Positions 13,601 to 28,600 of a stretch of 64,000 bases of DNA are shown here, piece by piece (the first letter of the stretch is position 1; the number at the start of each line of letters is the position of its first letter). The notes under the pieces were generated by a model. The model searched no databases. It was not told the origin of the DNA and saw only the letters and a list, made by a program, of their open reading frames with translations. This DNA comes from Typha latifolia (taxonomy: Eukaryota > Streptophyta > Magnoliopsida > Poales > Typhaceae), in contig CM034102.1 in NCBI GenBank assembly GCA_019914945.1, positions 8,979,501-9,043,500 on the forward strand, read 5' to 3'. The position numbers and the translations under genes were made by a program.

Positions 13601-16600
13601 AAATTCTCAATGCTTGGATAATTAGGTGAATAAACAAAAAAGCTCAGTCCCTTTATATATAGAGTACAATGAGTCCTACTCAGACTTAGCCCTAAAAGTT
13701 TATTTGACTCGAACTAGAACTTGCCTTAAAGACTAATATAACTTAATTGGACTTACCTTAATGATTTACATGACTTAATTGAACTTACCTTAATGGTTTA
13801 CATGACTTAATTGAACTTACCTTAGTGGCTTACATGACTTAACTAAACTTGCCTTAAGGGCTTACATAAGCATATATCAATTAAAAGATAAATAGACTCA
13901 ATTTATCGAGCCTAATTTCGTATGACACGATCTGATCTGACCCTGTTCGCATTAGGGTACAAGGAGGATTGAGCTATAAACAAAGCTATGGAGACGATTT
14001 CACTTGATCTACCGGAACCCAGGCTAGAACTAACTGAACCACCTGAACTATCACTTTAAGGACAAAGTAAATGGAAGCGTAGTAGATTGATGTGATATGG
14101 GTCAGGTCAGATCACCTCATGGAATATTGGACTCACTAGGTCGAGTCGATTAGCCTAGTTCAATTGAAATTTTATTTTAGTCATGAGTCAATTTCTATTC
14201 AGCTTTTTATGACTAAAGTTGTGTAATTAATTGGTTGGATCTTGTTTAATTAACTTGTTAGGTTAAGTAGGGTTAGCCTCCTTTAAATAATGTGGTGCAC
14301 AACCAAATCGAGTTATCGAAAATTGAATTAAGTTTCATCTCTTATCTCTCTCCCCTGCTTGCTCTCCTCTGTAACCCTAGCCGAATTCCCTCAAATTCTA
14401 GCTACCGCCACCTTGGCTGTCGGCTAGCCCCTCCACCCCTTCGTCTGATGATCACCCTAGTCATTTAGGTTAACCAATTCTCTCCACCCTCTTCTTGCTC
14501 GCAAATCTACTAGCAATCACTAAAGCTTTAAAATGATATTGTAATAGAGTTTAATTTGAAACTCAAAATATTAGTAAAACATTAAAACCTTATTCAACTA
14601 TTATTTTACAAATAATTTGGATCTTTACAAGGCTTTCAAGTTATATGTTTAATTCATTATCAAATAAACAAAACCTTAAAAGTATCATGAGGGATTGGAT
14701 AATCATATATACATATAAAGTATATGTTTTATATCATCTTTTAACAAATGATCAAGAAATGTATTGGAGTCGTATCCACCATTTCGGAGTTGTATCAGCA
14801 TCGCATCAGAAAATTAAAATTATTTTTTTAATTCAAATACTCTTCCAGTCGCATCCAATATTTATGGAGCCATATTGATATCGTATCGGTATCCGATATG
14901 TATCGAATATTGGTACAGATAGGCAAACGAAGTATCCATAAAACCTGCTGGTAGCATATACATGTGTAGACGGACATTTACAAACAAATGTCAAATCCTC
15001 AAAAGCATGGTTCGAATTATCAACCGATCCCATTATTTCTTGGCCATTTCGGCAATACATATAGGTATCAGTCCTTAACGATCCGAAACTAACGTTGCAG
15101 CAAAGTTTTCCTTTGGTTTCAACCTAGTATTGACCATATCAGTCCAATATTGGTTGATACATATCAGTTGTATCAGCCGAAAATACAAACCTTTCAATTT
15201 TCTTCTATGCGAGCTATACGTGGAATGCACCAAAAGTTGCATCCAACCTAAATACAACTTGACGTAAAATGTTAACACCCCTATGCTCACTTCTATTGCA
15301 AAGGTGGTGATTAGCCTCATCAATAAGAGGCTACCTATCACCTCTATTGTAGAGTTGATGATGGCACTGTGCACATGTATTTACTAAATTCATCAGAAAT
15401 TCAATATTTGTTCTTAGTATTTTTCAATCTTTGTATTACATCATTACCATCTTATGTGAATAATCTAAATTTTCTTATCTTTGTTTTCCTCAACTTCTAA
15501 GATTTTTCTAAATTTTGTATTATTTTGAGAATTTACGTAGTTAAATTATATTTCAAAACTGAAACGGTCAATATAGCGGCTGAAAGGCCGACGTGTATCA
15601 TTTTCTCTGACGACCAAATACCAATACTTCGAATTTTGCTCCACACGACATAAAAATATACGGATATACACATTAAAGGAGAATTAGTAAACTTGCAAAT
15701 TGACCAATATATGGATATACGCATCAAGGAAGAAATAACTAAAAAATCACAGTAGAAATAAAGATGGATAGTCACACATTCCTCCATAATGAGAATGCGA
15801 GGAAGAAATTGACAAACCTGATGCCATCACACTCGCAATGCACCCATCTTTCACAGACATCACAGCAAACCATTGGTCTTATTTCAGAATCTCTATAAAC
15901 CTACAAAAGGAAGGAAGTAACATTTCAAATATATAGAAATACAACAATTAAAATTGCATATAAAAAACTGAAACCAGAGGACATGAAGGCAAAGGATTTG
16001 TGAGACATATATATATATATATAGAACAATACAAGTTCAGCTGTGCAATTTTATAGAAGAACATCAAAAGCCAACTTCAGTGAAATGTATTCTTGCCACT
16101 ACAACTGTGATTACTTTTATCTTCAGGTCTAACATACAAGTCTGCCACAAGAATAAAAAACAGAGAAATTTTGGTACAAAGTTTAACAGAATCAGAAAGT
16201 TGAAATTTGAAAACCTTGACAAGTAGAATGCCAAAGCAAGAGAGAAGAAGAAGAAAGAGAACTTCAAGCCTCCAAGGAATCCATGACTTGTATGGAAATG
16301 AATGACATTATAGGATAGTCTTATCAATGTGGTCTCCAGATACGTATTTCATTTGTAGGAGGATCCGCCACATACACACCTTTCCAAAGCAACTATTTGA
16401 CCTTGAAAAATGCTAGTTCAAGTCAAGGTAGGGGTTGCTAGTGTTGAGCTCATGGTGATATGATCCAAGTCTGATTTGAGTCCAAGTAAGAAATTCCAGT
16501 CTACGCAGCTCCAATTCATAAAATATTCATGCAATGTCCAAATAATATGAAACCAGATGGATTAGATCGGTGACATTATGATCTACAACTTTCATATTTA

Positions 16601-19600
16601 AACTTTCTTTATTTTTGGATTCTATTTGGGACAAAACAGAATTACAATTCGAGAAAAGGTTGGAAAACAACTAAGATAGGTTTAATTATTTGTTTCATAT
16701 TTGGTTTAGGACTCTTTTATTGTATTCTCCAAAAATAGGGTTTCATGGCTTTATATCTTAGGTATGCTTATTGAATGAATTTATCTTCCTCAATCTCTCT
16801 ATCTATCCTCTCTCTAACTATTTTTATCATTTAGTAAGTCCTCTTTCCTTACCACCCTCTACTCTTAGCAATTTTCTCTTTCCCTATGTGATATAAATCT
16901 AGTATGAATATAATGTCTTGGAAAACAATCGACCCAAACAAGTAACTAAAATAAAATATAGTAAGTAATAACTGATAATAAGTTAATTGATTAAAAGGAT
17001 CACTACTAGATGGAAGGAGAGAAAACTACTCAGATAAGACAGTAGCTTCCTCAACTCTCAAATAGGTATGTCGATAGTAGAAAGGCCTAAAATATGGTAT
17101 AAAGAAAGTTTTTAGAGTTTAGATTTACCAATAAATGGAATAGTAGTGCTTTTACATTAAAACCAAGTCCTATTCACGTCCGGCTACTCAAATATTTTCT
17201 TTCACTACTGGAATCTTCTGGACAGCAACAGTAACCAACGAAAAGTAAAAATTGAAGAAGGAGAGAGATTTAGAGAGAAAGTAGAAGAGATTAAAGAAGA
17301 ATCTTAAGATGGAGTAGGAGAAAAGGAGAGAAAGGGAGAGAAGAAAAAGACAGCAAAGGAGAAAGTGAGAGATCTCAAATAAATCATATTCCAAATCGTT
17401 CCTTATTTCTCATGCAATAACCCTTAAATAGGTTAACAACTTTGATTCTAGCTGATTCTAATAGGAACTTATTTCCTAATAGGACTCTAATTGATCATCT
17501 TACTTAAATTGACTAATCCAATTTAGGTAATAAATCAATGTGCACATCCCCCATATATAAGCTTACCATAACTATCAATTGAGATTCTAATAGAAATTCA
17601 TTTCCTAATAGAATCCTAATTAATTAGGTCTTACCTAAATTGACTAATCCAATCTAGGTAATAACTTAATGGGAACATCTCCCGCATATAGACTTACCAT
17701 ACCTATCAATTGACTAATTCAATTGATTATTTAAATTAAAAATCAACTCAACAAATTAAATGTGAAAATAAGTTAAGCCTAATTAGCTCAATTAGACTAA
17801 AATTGGATTCAAGCAATTTTATTTTGGTCAAATTTAAGATGATGTCCACATTTGATACGATCTCCCCTTGGGCTAAGGTTTAATCTATCCCGTTTCTGAA
17901 AGTTGTAGTCGTTGGATCAACATAAAATTTTGATATGTTGTAGCTCTGGAAAAAAAACTTTCCAATGAATCTAATTTCAGGGAAATCGAACGGCAGGATC
18001 TGGAGATAACGTCAAATAAATAGACGAACGTCAAGGAGTCCGTCTATGGATCCGTGGATGAAGGCACAAGATCCTAGGAAGGTTATGGTAATGATAGGCT
18101 GATGTTAATAGGGTGGCACCGGTGAGTAAGTGGTGGTAGTGGGATTATGGATGATGAAAGGGTAAGACGAGAGTAGATAAATTTGAAGAAGGGGGAGAAG
18201 TGGGTCGCCCTAAGGGACTAGGGTGAGTGGCCGGTCGAGAGAGGCTAGAAGCGGCGGAGCCGGAGAATGAGAGAACGAGAGAGAAGAAGATTAGGGCAAA
18301 ACTCAATTCATTCAATAATGACTCCTTGGTTGCCATCCACACGTTTAGAGGCTAACCAAACAATTCAAAAATGGCAATTATTAACCCTAGAAAAAGTGGA
18401 TTTTTGCTAAAGCATTTGAACGAGGTCGATCGCGTTTGAACACACTAAAAGCGTTCACTGTCTATGTGAACCTGATGCAGGCGTTCAAATGCGGCGTTCG
18501 AATGCGCCCGATCACATTCGAACACATATTTCGCGTTCTTTGGTTTTCTGAACCTGATACAGGCGTTCGCAAGCGCATTCAAACGCACCCCACCCGCATT
18601 CGAATGCAACCTACAGAAAACTTATTTTTCTCTAAAATAAAACACTAAAACAAGAATAAAAAACTTATTTTTCTCTGTCGGTGGGCTTACCTGGCCACTA
18701 AATTAACACTTCTGTCTTCAATCTGGATCCATGGCATCTTCTTCTACAGCCTAAGACTCAGACCGATTCAACTGGGCTATCCTCCTCCATTAGTTCAGGT
18801 AATGCCGATCCCACCACATGATTAGGCCCGATCTGGGCCTTCAATGCCGACACATGAAAAATCGGATGGATCCGGGTTCCTTCAGGTAGGCCCAACCAGT
18901 AAGCTACTGGTCCGAGTCGTTGTAGCACTAAATACGGTCCATAGTACTTGTGACCCAGCTTTTGGTTCAAAATCGGCCTCAATGTGGATTGCCGATATGA
19001 TTGAGCTCGAACGAACACCAATTGATCCACCTCAAACTCTCACTCACGTCGGCCCTTGTCATGAATCTTCTTCATGCGGTTTTGGGCTGATGCTAGGTGA
19101 ATCTTGAGCCATCTCAAGGTTTCATCTCGGTCCGCAAGTTCAAAGTCGAGTTCGGTCCGATTCGCTGTCGCGAGTCTATCATAGGCACGCAAGACAAGGG
19201 GAGTGCGCTCATAAACCACCTCAAAGGGAGTCATGCTAATGCTAGAGTAATGAGCTGTATTGTAAGACCACTCAGCCTATGGAAAGAATTTGACCCAATC
19301 CTTTGGTCAGTCCGCCACAAAGCAACACAAGTATTGCTCTAGTCTGCGATTCACCACCTTGATTTGGCCATTTGTCTCGGGGTGAAAAGCTGAACTAAGG
19401 TTGACTCGAGTTCCTTGCAATCTAAAAAACTCATACCAAAACTCGCTGATGAAGTTGCAATCCCGGTCTGACACGATCGTCCTAGGCATCCCATGCAAGC
19501 GAGCCACTTCCCTAACAAAAATTTTAGCAACCTTTTTCGTTAATAACGAGTGCGTCAAAGCTATGAAGTGAGCATATTTGCTCAATCTATTCACCACGAC

Positions 19601-22600
19601 AAACCATGGTTTCCAGTTTCGGCTAATCTCGAGTGGAATCGGCCGAAACAGATCGGGATCCCAATCCTAACCGAAATCAGTCGGTTTGCTGGTTTCGGCT
19701 GGGGTTTCTGCAGTTCCGACCCGGATCCGACCCGGGGGACATCAATAATTGATGTCCCCACCCCCCACCTGCCTCTCTCCCTTTTCTCTCTTTTCTTTCT
19801 TTCTCTCTTTTCTTTCTTTTTCTCTTTCTCACGGGTCTCTTACTCTCTTTCTCACCGGCGACTGAGTAGTGAGTAGATAGATCTCTGGTGACCTCGACCT
19901 CCGGCGACGTTTTCCGATGAAGATTCGACGACCTCAATCTCCGACGACCTTGGATAAGTTTTTTTTTAAGTTTTTCTTTTTTCATTGTGCAGCAACTGCA
20001 CCTGCAGCAGGTGCTGCTGCACACCAACACCTGCAGTAGCACAACCTGCAGTAGGTGTTGCTGCGCACCTGCTGCAACTATTGCAGCAGCTACTGCTGCA
20101 GCAGACTGCTCTGCTGCTCAGAGAAGCAGCAGCAGCAGCAACAGCTTCTCTGCAGCAGCAGCACCACCTGGTGCTGCTTATGCAGTTATGCCTCATAAAT
20201 TTTAAATTATTTCTATTTTATTTTAATTTTTGTTTATGTTTTTTAGTTGTAGAGTTAAAATATCAATGGCTCCAAAAGAGAAGTCATAATACCGACATTA
20301 AGTGGCAACATTGCATCACTATTGGGCAAGATAAAAGATGTGTTAAATGCAACTGGTGTGAAAAGGAAATGAGTGGTGGTGTCAGCCGTTTGAAAGAATA
20401 TTTAGCTGAAAGATAAGGAAATGTAGCACCTTGCACTCAAGTGTCATTGGGAGTTAGAAAGCAGATGTTAGCTCATTTAATTGGCAAAAAGAAGGATAAA
20501 CAATCTGCACAACAAATAAAGTGAATGGTTTGTGAAGAATTGATGCATAATCCTGTACACATTGATGATGATAGCAGTGAGCAAAGTAAGGAAGATGAGG
20601 AGGAGAGACAAATGAGGAGGGCAATGAAAGAAAATAAAAATATGCATAAAGAAAAGGAAGAGATGAGAAGAAGCACTGGTGGTAACTTTCAAAAATCTAG
20701 ATTAGTTAATATACGAGAAAGAGAATATAAGGGCAACAGTTCTACCTATAGGACTACTGGTGTTACAACATAGTCTGAAAATATTGGACCAATGGATATA
20801 TATTTTCAGAAAAAAAAGGGTCATACACAGACTTCCATCAAGACAGCTCTCAAAGGAATTAAAAATGCAAAGAAACACATTGGTAGGGCTATCTCTAAAT
20901 TTTTCTTCTACAACCATATTCCTTTCAATGTAGCTGATAGTCCTTACTATCACACTATGGTAGATGCTATACAATCAGTAGGGCCTGGTGTTCCCCCTTC
21001 TAGTTCAAATGATATTGCTACTAAATATTTTGACTCAGAGATAGATGAACTTCATACTTATATTGAGACATTTAAACGGTATTGGGATGAATTTAGTTGT
21101 ACACTGATGTATGATGGGTAAAGTACACAAAACAGAAGAAATATAATTAATTTTTTAGTGTACTCTGGCATGGGGACAATATTTTTGAAGTTGGTGAATG
21201 CTACTACTCATTTTAAAAATACAGATTATATTTGTCACTTGATGAATAAGGTGGTACAAGAAATCGATGAAAAAAAAGTAGTCCAAGTGGTTACTAATAA
21301 TGGGACAAATTATAAAGCTACTGAAAATTTACTGATGATTAAAAGACTTCATTTATATTGGACGCCATGTGCTGCACATTGTATTGATCTGATGTTAGAG
21401 GAAAGTCAAAGAGGGCCTCCTTTAAGGTTCTAAGCCTTAAAGCCCTCACATCGGCTTATATGTTTCCCCGTAGCCCGGAGATAAAGGTAATGCAAAGTTG
21501 TTTATCAATCCATGAAGGTTGCCAACGACTATTTATCCTCTCAAATTCTTCTTGGTATGCCCCAATCGTGGTCCTTTGCACAGTCTTTGAGAAGAGAGCA
21601 TCGAAGTCTTTATACCCGGACGCTCCAAATTGCCATGTGATATCGGTGCAGAAATCAGCCCAACTTTCAATCATATCATGGGCATTGGCTGCCCGAAACC
21701 AATGAAATGCCGCATCTTCAAGGTAGAAGCTCGTAAGCATCACCTTATATTCTTCTATTGTACCTTAGTACGCGAAAAATTGTTCTGCCCTATACAACCA
21801 ATCGATCGAGTCACCACCTTTAAACTTAGGAAATTCGAGACGCACAATTCGCCACGGATACCGTTGTCTCGGTCTAGATCATATCCAAGCCCTTGTCTAA
21901 CCTGAGGAGGATGCACCATGAATGATTGATGATCCCTCCTTCGGTTTCTATTATCTCGACGCAGTTCCAATTCGTATTGCCCTGCCCATGGGTCTAGATC
22001 TCCAAGATGATCTTTATTTAGGTTTACTCGTTGAACGAGCTCACCCATAACTTGGCCTGGTAGAACCATCATTGCTTATATCTGCCCATAGGGTTATGGC
22101 AGCAGAGGTTCTTGCTGGTGCAGATTCCGAACCAATGGCGGCGGATTCATGGTGGTAGACTCGCATCAGGGGGTCGTTGGTGCATTTTCGATCGCCATAG
22201 CTTCTCTTGTCGCCCGTATTTCCCGCATCATCTCCATCTTCATTTGATTATTGATGGCCATCTATTCGAAAAGAAACCCAATCATGGCTTAAACGCTAAG
22301 TTCTTCCGTATTCGGGTTCAGTCAGGCAGTTCTGCGGATGGAAGTTCCCGCAGCCGTTTCCCCCTCCTCTATTGGAGAAATCTCGTGCACCTCGCTTCAC
22401 CGTGCAGCCATGGCTCTGGTTGTCGTGTCCGAGAAATGATAGCTCTAATACCACTCTTGATAAAATCTCCCCTTAGGCTAAGGTTTGATCTATCCCATTT
22501 TCAGATCTGGACAGGATCGGGCACGAAACTTTGGAAAAGGATTCGAAAGTTGTTAGCTGTCGGATTAATGTGAAATTTTGATATGTTGTAGCCTTGGAAA

Positions 22601-25600
22601 AGAGCTTTCCAACGGATCTAATTTTAAGGAAATCGGACGGTGGGATCTAGAGATATCATTAGATAAATAAACGAACGTCAGAGAGTCCGTCTATAGATCC
22701 ATAGATGAAGGCACAAGATCCTAGATGGGTTACGGTGATGATAGACCAGTGGTAATAGGGTGGCACCGATGAGTAAGTGGTGATGGTGGGACTATGAATG
22801 ATGGAAGGGTTAGGGCAAGGGTAGATAGATTTGAAGAAGGGGGAGGAATGAGCTGCCCCTAAAGGACTAGGGTGAGTAGCCGGTCGAGAGAGGCTAGAAG
22901 CAGCGAAGCTGGGGAATGAGGGAACGAGAGAGAAGAAGATTAGGGCAAAACTCAATTCATTCAATAATGACTCCTTGGTTGTCATCCACACCTTTAGAGG
23001 CTAACTAAACAATTGACAAATGGCAATTATTAACCCTAGGAATAGTGGATTTTCGCCAACCACGTTCAAACGCACTAAAAGCGTTCTCTGTCGATGCGAA
23101 TCTAATACAGGCGTTCGAATGCATATTTTGTGTTCTCTGTTTTTGTGAACCTGATGTAGGCGTTCGCAAGCGGGTTCGAACGCATTCACCCGTGTTCGAA
23201 CGGGACCTACTGAAAAACTTATTTTTCTCTGAAAGAAAACACTAAAACAAGAATAAAAGACGCCCCTAAAGTGTATTCATACTTGAGACGATATAGATGA
23301 AGTCCGAATCGTATCAACATCACTGTGACAGTACTCTTTCTCACCGTGCGCAATCCTAGCAAAGTTATTACCTACGCTCCACCATCATCTACACTAACCC
23401 TTAGCCCTAATTTATCTACCATCTATACTAGATATAAATTCTAGATTCAATGTGCACCACTTTCAATCATACAATAATAGCTCTATTTGCTATCTCAGAC
23501 TGATTTAATCGTAATTCTTAGTCCGTCATATCAATTTAGTATCAGAGTTCAAGTAGCTCTAAGCCAGTTCACAACTATTTGGTATCAGAGCTCAAGTACC
23601 CCAAGTTGATCCGTAACATGTGGAGAAGATGGGAGATGGCTCCAAGGGTGAAGGCACCAAGACCAACAAAAGGAACGGTTTTGAGAGCATTCTACCACTT
23701 TTTGGCAAATCTCATTGAAAACCCAATTTACCGCCTATGTGCCCTTAGCTTCTCTAGAACCCGCTCTCTAGGGCCCAAGGTTGAGATCTTCTCACGCAGA
23801 CCCAATTCTTTAGAATCCTGCAGCATCAATTCCGTCCCACAAAAATCAACGTTTACTCTACAAGTTCCAACTTTCAAAGAAAGTTGAAATCAGGCTCCCT
23901 TCAACATATGTAGAGCTTTCCTTGATAATAAGAGTATCATACAAATTCATTTGAAATCTTTGCAGCTGCTCAAAACAATCTATATATATCATCGACTACC
24001 ATATTATGTATATCCATATTTTGGTCTCCAGCATGATTATATGATCTTATCTAGAGATAATTTTAGTCGAGCATATTTTATCATTAATGTGAGTAAACCG
24101 ATCTTGAATATGAATATGTTGATGATATATAGAGATGAATAGAGATGGCTATACTATTATGACTTTATATCGAGATGATCTATAGCATGAGTATGCATGT
24201 GATAGACTAGCAGGAGTATGCATGTATTAAATATATGATTGGAGATTTTATCACATCATATATTTCCTTTGACTCTTCTTCCACTTAAATTCCTGATATA
24301 CACGACTTATTATATTACTGGAAAAAATACATATGATCTATCATTTAGAAGGAAAGCATGAAATCTGATAGATATGATAGTTAGTAGAAAGCATGAGGAT
24401 ACCCGAGTGGGCGCGAGAATTAGGGCGTGTCTGGAGATGATTGATCGCTCAACATAATTGCAATCTTGTAGCTTTACATCCGATGTCAATAGTCTGTGTG
24501 CGCAGCAGACATTCGGACACATGTCGTTTGCTAGGACATATGTGGCGAGTTATCCTCATGTGGCTTCTATCAGTTAGTTGGGTACCCGGGTTTGGATGAT
24601 AATGATACCTTTAACGGTTGGCAAAGTATGCTCTGAGCCTTCGAGCTAGATTATGAGATCGAGTACCGGATGTTGACTATACATAGTGGTCCAGTATGAT
24701 GATATTCAGATATGACATTAATGACTTAGATGTTGAAAAATGAATATAATTTTATTATCATCTGATATACTTGATTATCATGTAGTCAATATGCATCATA
24801 TGTGGTTGCATTTAATATTATAGCATAGTCATAGTTGGCATGCATCATATGTGTCATATTTGAGAGAGAGTTATGATAATGGTATGATATGAAGGTTTGT
24901 TTATATATTATCGAGAATTATATACTTTGATCAGTTATGGCATAATATCTACATTTCATTTATATAGTATTAAGGATACATTCATATACTCATTCATAGC
25001 ATAATGTTTCTATGTGATTCTTATTATCCAATACATAATTTACTCTCTGTTTCTATTCACTGAGCTTTTTGCTCACGACTCTCTTTATTTATTTTCTAAC
25101 CCCCGCTCAATCAGATATTATGGTACGTGATAGCGACTTGAGATATCCTAAAAAAATATTTTAGAGTAAAGATAAGGTGAGTTATAGACGTGAGATAAAA
25201 TAAAAGATAGTTTATCTAGAAATTAAGTTATATTATTATTTGATATTTGTACTTTTTTGTATTAGACGATGATTTATATAATACAAATCGAATTATATTG
25301 TACTCGTGTGTTAGTGGTTTTAGTTGTATCTTAATAATTTGTCGTGACCTATGTGAGCCTTACCAGATCATATAGTGATCTAATGTATATTATTGTGGAC
25401 TTGAATATTAATATGTTAACAGGTTTATTTGGTTAATAGTATAATTTATTTGGTGATAGATTATGTGAGCATAGATAATTAACAGGTTTTATTTGATAAT
25501 ATCATGATTATATGAGCACAGGAGTATATATGTTCGTGACGAGCCCCACCCGACCAAACCTTTCGCGTGCACCAAACGTGTCATGTGGGCGTGTGGGCGT

Positions 25601-28600
25601 GCACGTGCCCATGCCGGGCAAGGGCGTTACAACATTATTTCAACCAAATTCGTAAAAGTCGATATGAACAAGATTGTGTCCATGTTGGAGTAGGTAACAC
25701 CACAAAATGACCACAAGTTTCAAGGACTTCTAGGGTTGAAAATTTACTACTACAAGTTCGTGCAACATTATGACGATATAGTAGCCCTGACTACTGCAAG
25801 TTCGTACAATATTATGACGATATAGTAGCTGTGCTAATAAAGTTCTCGCAAAAGGATGGGTTTCGATAGTCAATCAAGTCTGTGAAAGGCATTTGATGCA
25901 TTGAAGAAAGCAATGGCAACATTTGTCTTGGCTCTTCCAGATAGGGTTTATTGAAGGGCCATTTATAAGCTCCTATAGATTGTGAAGAACTTGGTGATTG
26001 CACACAATCGAATGAAAGTTTAGCAAAATAATCATCGTTGAGAGCTAGAGTTTCAAGTGGGAGACTGGGTATATCTAAAGTTGCAGCCATATCGGCAGAC
26101 ATCAATGCAAGTTGAGTTGGCAATGCGGTTTATGGGCCTTTTGAGGCAATTGAGCGGGTTGGACTTGTAGCATACAATCTGTGCATTCCGGACGAGGCAT
26201 GCATTCACTTAGTGTTCCATATGTCCTTACTTAAGCAAGTAGTCACTGAAGCGTGTAATGTACCACAATTACTGAAGATTGTTGAGAATAGGAAACTTGT
26301 TTTGGAATTGAAGGGGATTTTGGATATTCACTAAAGTGAAGGGGTTTCTTGGCGGATAAGGCATTGGTCCATAAGGAAGGACTACGTGAGAGGCTTTTAA
26401 GGAGATGAAGCTAAGGTTTCTACATCTGAACCTAGAGGAGAAGGTTCGTCTTCAAGGAGAGGGGACTGATAGGAGTAGAGGTCTAGTTGCTCCGTTCTAG
26501 TTAACCTATCAGAGAAGGCAATTCAGATGTCGTGCAGGGTGTGGCGACATGCATAGGGGATGACTAGGAGTTACTTAGTTATGGGAGATTAATCTAATTA
26601 ATATGTCTTTGAGTCAATCCTTAGTGAATGAATCTCTAGCTGATTTACTTAGTTTGGGTTAACTCCCTGAGAAGTTGGGTCAAACAGGGCTTATTATAAA
26701 AGGAGTTACTCAGTTACTTTGGCAAGCAATAAAAAAATTTCCTCCTCCATCTCTTCTCTCTTGGTCGGCTGAACTAGCCAAGGGACTAGGATTTTCCTAT
26801 TTCTTCTTTCTATCCATTAAATTGCTGCAGCATTAACTGATAGATATGTCAGGTCAGAACCTATCATTCTCCTTTAGGTTATTAATAACAAACCAGCAAA
26901 TTACAGATTTTAAATTATAAATTATTTGATACTGCAAGGATGTGGAACAATGCTTCAAAAAGCATATCAAAACATAATAAGCTGAAAGAGCAACAAAGTA
27001 CATTTTAGGCTGAAATTGTATGAGCTATCATTCTCATCATTATGGCACCACAAAGTAGCAACCAACAAATCACAAAAGGCTTAAAGAAAAAGAATATACC
27101 TTCAAACAAACTGGGCAATAATTTCCTTTGACAAACAGCCTTCCACAAGCATCACAACAGGTATATCCTAAAAACCACCTGTAAACCATGTTTTGTCAGC
27201 AATATTCATGGCACTGGCCTCATATTTACGTGATTCAACAAGATGAAGTTAACATCTCACGAACTCCAAAGCTTTGGAATTCTGCCTACAATTATTCTTG
27301 ATTAGAGAGATCATGCTTGAGGGCCAAAAGTAGCACCTTGTGCTAAGTCCACTCCCAGGAACACTGGATCCGCAGCTGTGGCATCTAGTATGTTTTGGAC
27401 ACAAGTATGGCCCATGACTAACATTCTGCAAGGTAATTAAGGTAAAGTAAAGTTGATAAGTTACTTGTAGAAAACCCATTGACAGAAACCATATTGAAAT
27501 ATACCTTGTGAGGAGGCTGTTGACAATAACAATGATAAGCGCCATCACACCTTTTGCAAAACATTAACTTATTGGGATCACCAGTTCTTCGGCAAACCTA
27601 AATGATCGAAAGCAGCTAAACAATTTGAAGCCACCAAACTAATACAAGACAATGGTTATACAGCAAACAGGCATATTGAAGAGCTTCTAGCAATTTGTGC
27701 TCATTTGTTTTACACTAACTGTTACAACTTACAAGTAGCAAGATAGAGCAATACAGTAACCAAATCAATAATAAGATTGGCATACTACCAATAACAGCAG
27801 AACTATCTTTCTTATAAAGTTCAACATGAGTGATTTTTGCTATGTTTATGGAAGTCAGCAGAGAATCTTAGAATATTAGCAAAGTTAAAATTCAACTATT
27901 ATGAGATTGTTTCATAACTTCATTTATGGTAATCCAATCCTGTTGCAATCAATATGCCGATCCCTGTTAGGGATAACCACAATCAATTTTTGTACTATAT
28001 TTGAGAATATAATCATATATATCAAATCTGAACATATAATTATCAGAAGCATCAATTATAGTTTCACATCATATATCAATGCCAGATAGCATAAAAAACA
28101 AAATAGTGTAAATGACAATGTTCCAGCAAAATTTAGTCCCCGTACCATGTAACCACAATTAGCACTAAATGGCACCACAATATAGGATCTCACATAGGCA
28201 CAATAGGCACAAAAGGATGGCAATTAAGATTCAGGAATATTGTTTATAGGCAAATTCAATGCTGGTTAGATAGATTCAACAAAGAAACAGCAAGAAACAA
28301 GAAAGTAATGGACAAAAGAACAGGTAAATTGCATAGCAATAAAGAGTCAGTGAAGAGTAAATTATAAAGACTATGAATAGCGCATACATAAAAGCACGCA
28401 TAAAAAAAAGAAACCAAACTTCAATGAGGAAGGAAAACAAACAGAGGAGCCCTGTACTTCAGTACTAGGCTCTCAAACAAGTCACATCAGGCCAGCTCCT
28501 TTTATATATTCTTTATCACTTTCAAGAACAGAGTCCAACTATTGGGTAATAATGAAGAACTGCTGTAGAAGAGTGAAAGGGGATAGTGCACAAGGAAGAA

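Larger units (their letters stand above)
13221..13945 (-). mobile_element. LTR next to the primer site (unclassified Ty3-like)
   Basis: Starts TGTTACTGAGC two bases right of the primer site, as expected for a 5' LTR in minus orientation. The right boundary is uncertain. It contains two sets of tandem repeats listed separately. Confidence 0.45.
19605..21422 (+). mobile_element. hAT element 2, 3'-truncated, inside A1
   Basis: The left end has CAGTTTCGG and repeated GGTTTCGG/CCGAAAC text, as in plant Ac-like hAT termini. A CT-rich leader, a CAG/CTG-dense tract and a broken transposase follow. It stops abruptly at about 21422, where A1 gag begins. No right terminus or TSD, so a deletion removed both the hAT 3' half and part of A1. 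Confidence 0.8.
17853..23316 (-). mobile_element. A1: family A Ty3 element, internally deleted, with hAT 2 inside
   Basis: Left LTR 17853-18663 and right LTR 22458-23316 face the same way, with the primer site on the left of the right LTR, so the element reads on the minus strand. Flanks ACATT (17848-17852) and ACATC (23317-23321) form a 5-bp TSD with one change. Between the LTRs: integrase C-half, then hAT 2, then gag. Protease, reverse transcriptase and RNase H are missing, and the left LTR lacks its U3 start and PPT. Confidence 0.88.

Noticed and set aside
19735..19905. CT-rich stretch at 19.8 kb as a family B LTR block
   Set aside because: It lacks the TGTAAC start, hairpin and TTTCAG; it follows hAT-type GGTTTCGG ends and fits the hAT 2 leader.
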